Source: Candidatus Bathyarchaeota archaeon (GTDB lineage Archaea; Thermoproteota; Bathyarchaeia; Bathyarchaeales; Bathycorpusculaceae). From it: a stretch of DNA of 6,251 bases. Each line of letters opens with the position of its first letter. Position 1 is the stretch's first letter. Position numbers and translations under genes: made by a program. The stretch spans positions 1-6,251 of the forward strand of contig DAOVMU010000095.1 in NCBI GenBank assembly GCA_030630585.1. Direction: 5' to 3'. Shown here one piece after another: positions 5,625 to 6,251 of this stretch. A model generated the notes under the pieces. It had not been told where the DNA came from and did no database searches. It was given only the letters and a program-made list of their open reading frames with translations.

Positions 5625-6251
5625 GTGAAGAAGCGATTTACGAGTTTTGACGTTGCTGCAGTTGTTCGCGAATTACAAGAGGCTATTTTAGATTCTCGTG
5701 TCAGCAACGTTTACCAGATAAACCGTAAGACTTTGCTTTTCAAGCTTCGTAAGGCTGACGGCCTTGTTTCTTGGTTAATTTTGGACGCTGGTGGGAGGTT
5801 GCATTTAACCTCTTACACCGTGGGAAAGCCTAAAGCTCCTCCTGCTTTTTGTATGGCTTTGAGGAAGTATTTGCGGAATTGTTGGTTGACTGGCATTGAG
5901 CAATACGAGTTTGAGCGTGTTGTCGTTTTTACTTTTAAGACTAAGACTGGTGTTATGCGGCTTTTTTTGGAGCTTTTCGGAGACGGCAACATCATTTTAG
6001 TTGATGAGAACAACAAGATTTTGCAAGCTTTGAGCTATAAGCGTATGCGAGATCGAAATATTATTCGCGGTGAGGCTTTTCGTTTTCCGCCTCCCAGCGG
6101 GAAAAATCCGTTAAAAGTTAGCAAAGAAGAGTTGTTGCAAGAGTTGCGAGATGTTGGTGATGTTGAGGTTGTTAGGGCTATTGCAAGGTTTTTGGGTGTT
6201 GGTGGTTTTTATGCTGAGGAGATTTTGTTGAGGGCTGGTGTTGACAAGAAA
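5625..6251 (+). CDS. rqcH: NFACT / RqcH ribosome quality control protein, N-terminal part, cut by window edge
   Basis: The first 209 codons of an NFACT family protein (bacterial RqcH, yeast Rqc2, human NEMF). Such proteins bind stalled 50S/60S subunits carrying peptidyl-tRNA, and several recruit Ala-tRNA to add C-terminal tails to stalled peptides. Full archaeal members are about 600-700 residues, so roughly two thirds is missing. The NFACT-N domain is clear: FTSFDVAAVVREL with Asp9, LDAGGRLHLTS (54-63), PPAFCMALRKYL (72-83), the Glu97-Arg98 pair where Rqc2 and RqcH have Asp-Arg, LELFGDGNIILVDENNKIL (115-133) and KRMRDRNIIRGEAF (139-152). The GTG start is supported by AGGGGTG 7 bases upstream and puts Asp9 at its family position. 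The gene stands alone behind its own TATA box. Codon use is rich in GAG and CGN, unlike the metal genes to the left. Confidence 0.92.
   Translation, partial: MKKRFTSFDVAAVVRELQEAILDSRVSNVYQINRKTLLFKLRKADGLVSWLILDAGGRLHLTSYTVGKPKAPPAFCMALRKYLRNCWLTGIEQYEFERVVVFTFKTKTGVMRLFLELFGDGNIILVDENNKILQALSYKRMRDRNIIRGEAFRFPPPSGKNPLKVSKEELLQELRDVGDVEVVRAIARFLGVGGFYAEEILLRAGVDKK

Noticed and set aside
6105..6116. Third copy of AATCCGTTAAAA, inside rqcH
   Set aside because: Here it encodes Asn-Pro-Leu-Lys in a normal part of the protein and has no flanking inverted arms, so it is probably coincidence.

Overview
The window looks like chromosomal DNA from an archaeon, probably a mesophilic or moderately thermophilic Thermoproteota-type lineage such as Bathyarchaeia. 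The reasons are an archaeal-type HTH regulator of the COG2522 kind, a DUF166 protein, a DUF438-hemerythrin-PAS protein, an archaeal-type NFACT (RqcH) protein, a GTG start with a GGGGTG Shine-Dalgarno, and A/T-rich TATA-like boxes instead of bacterial -35/-10 pairs. The lineage is inferred from gene content and is not proven.

Left part (1-2300, minus strand). A probable two-gene metal operon. A small helix-turn-helix regulator with a C-terminal cysteine cluster (1861-2274) is followed after 17 bp by a copper-type P1B ATPase (1-1842). The ATPase runs off the left edge, so its last part is not visible. The regulator probably senses the metal and controls the exporter.

Centre (2275-3552, plus strand). 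Divergent from the operon is a 411-residue protein with a DUF438 domain, a hemerythrin-like di-iron bundle and a PAS domain. The short gap between the two start codons holds a perfect 16-bp palindrome, TATTACAATTGTAATA. Its core fits the TACAnnTGTA 'cop box' of bacterial copper regulators. One bound regulator could control both directions.

Right-centre (3553-5332). A convergent gap with nested inverted repeats precedes a DUF166 family protein (minus strand, 3655-4491) with a CxxCxxxCxxC motif. Upstream of it are a doubtful 38-codon frame and a membrane-anchored collagen-like protein (minus strand, 4703-5332): one transmembrane helix, 11 uninterrupted Gly-X-Y triplets, and a beta-rich, possibly PA14-like, outer domain.

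Right end (5333-6251). A 292-bp divergent non-coding stretch carries TATA-like boxes for both flanking genes. It also carries two small predicted hairpins that present the same loop sequence. The N-terminal 209 codons of an NFACT/RqcH ribosome quality control protein then run off the right edge. Its codon use (GAG, CGN) differs visibly from that of the metal genes on the left.
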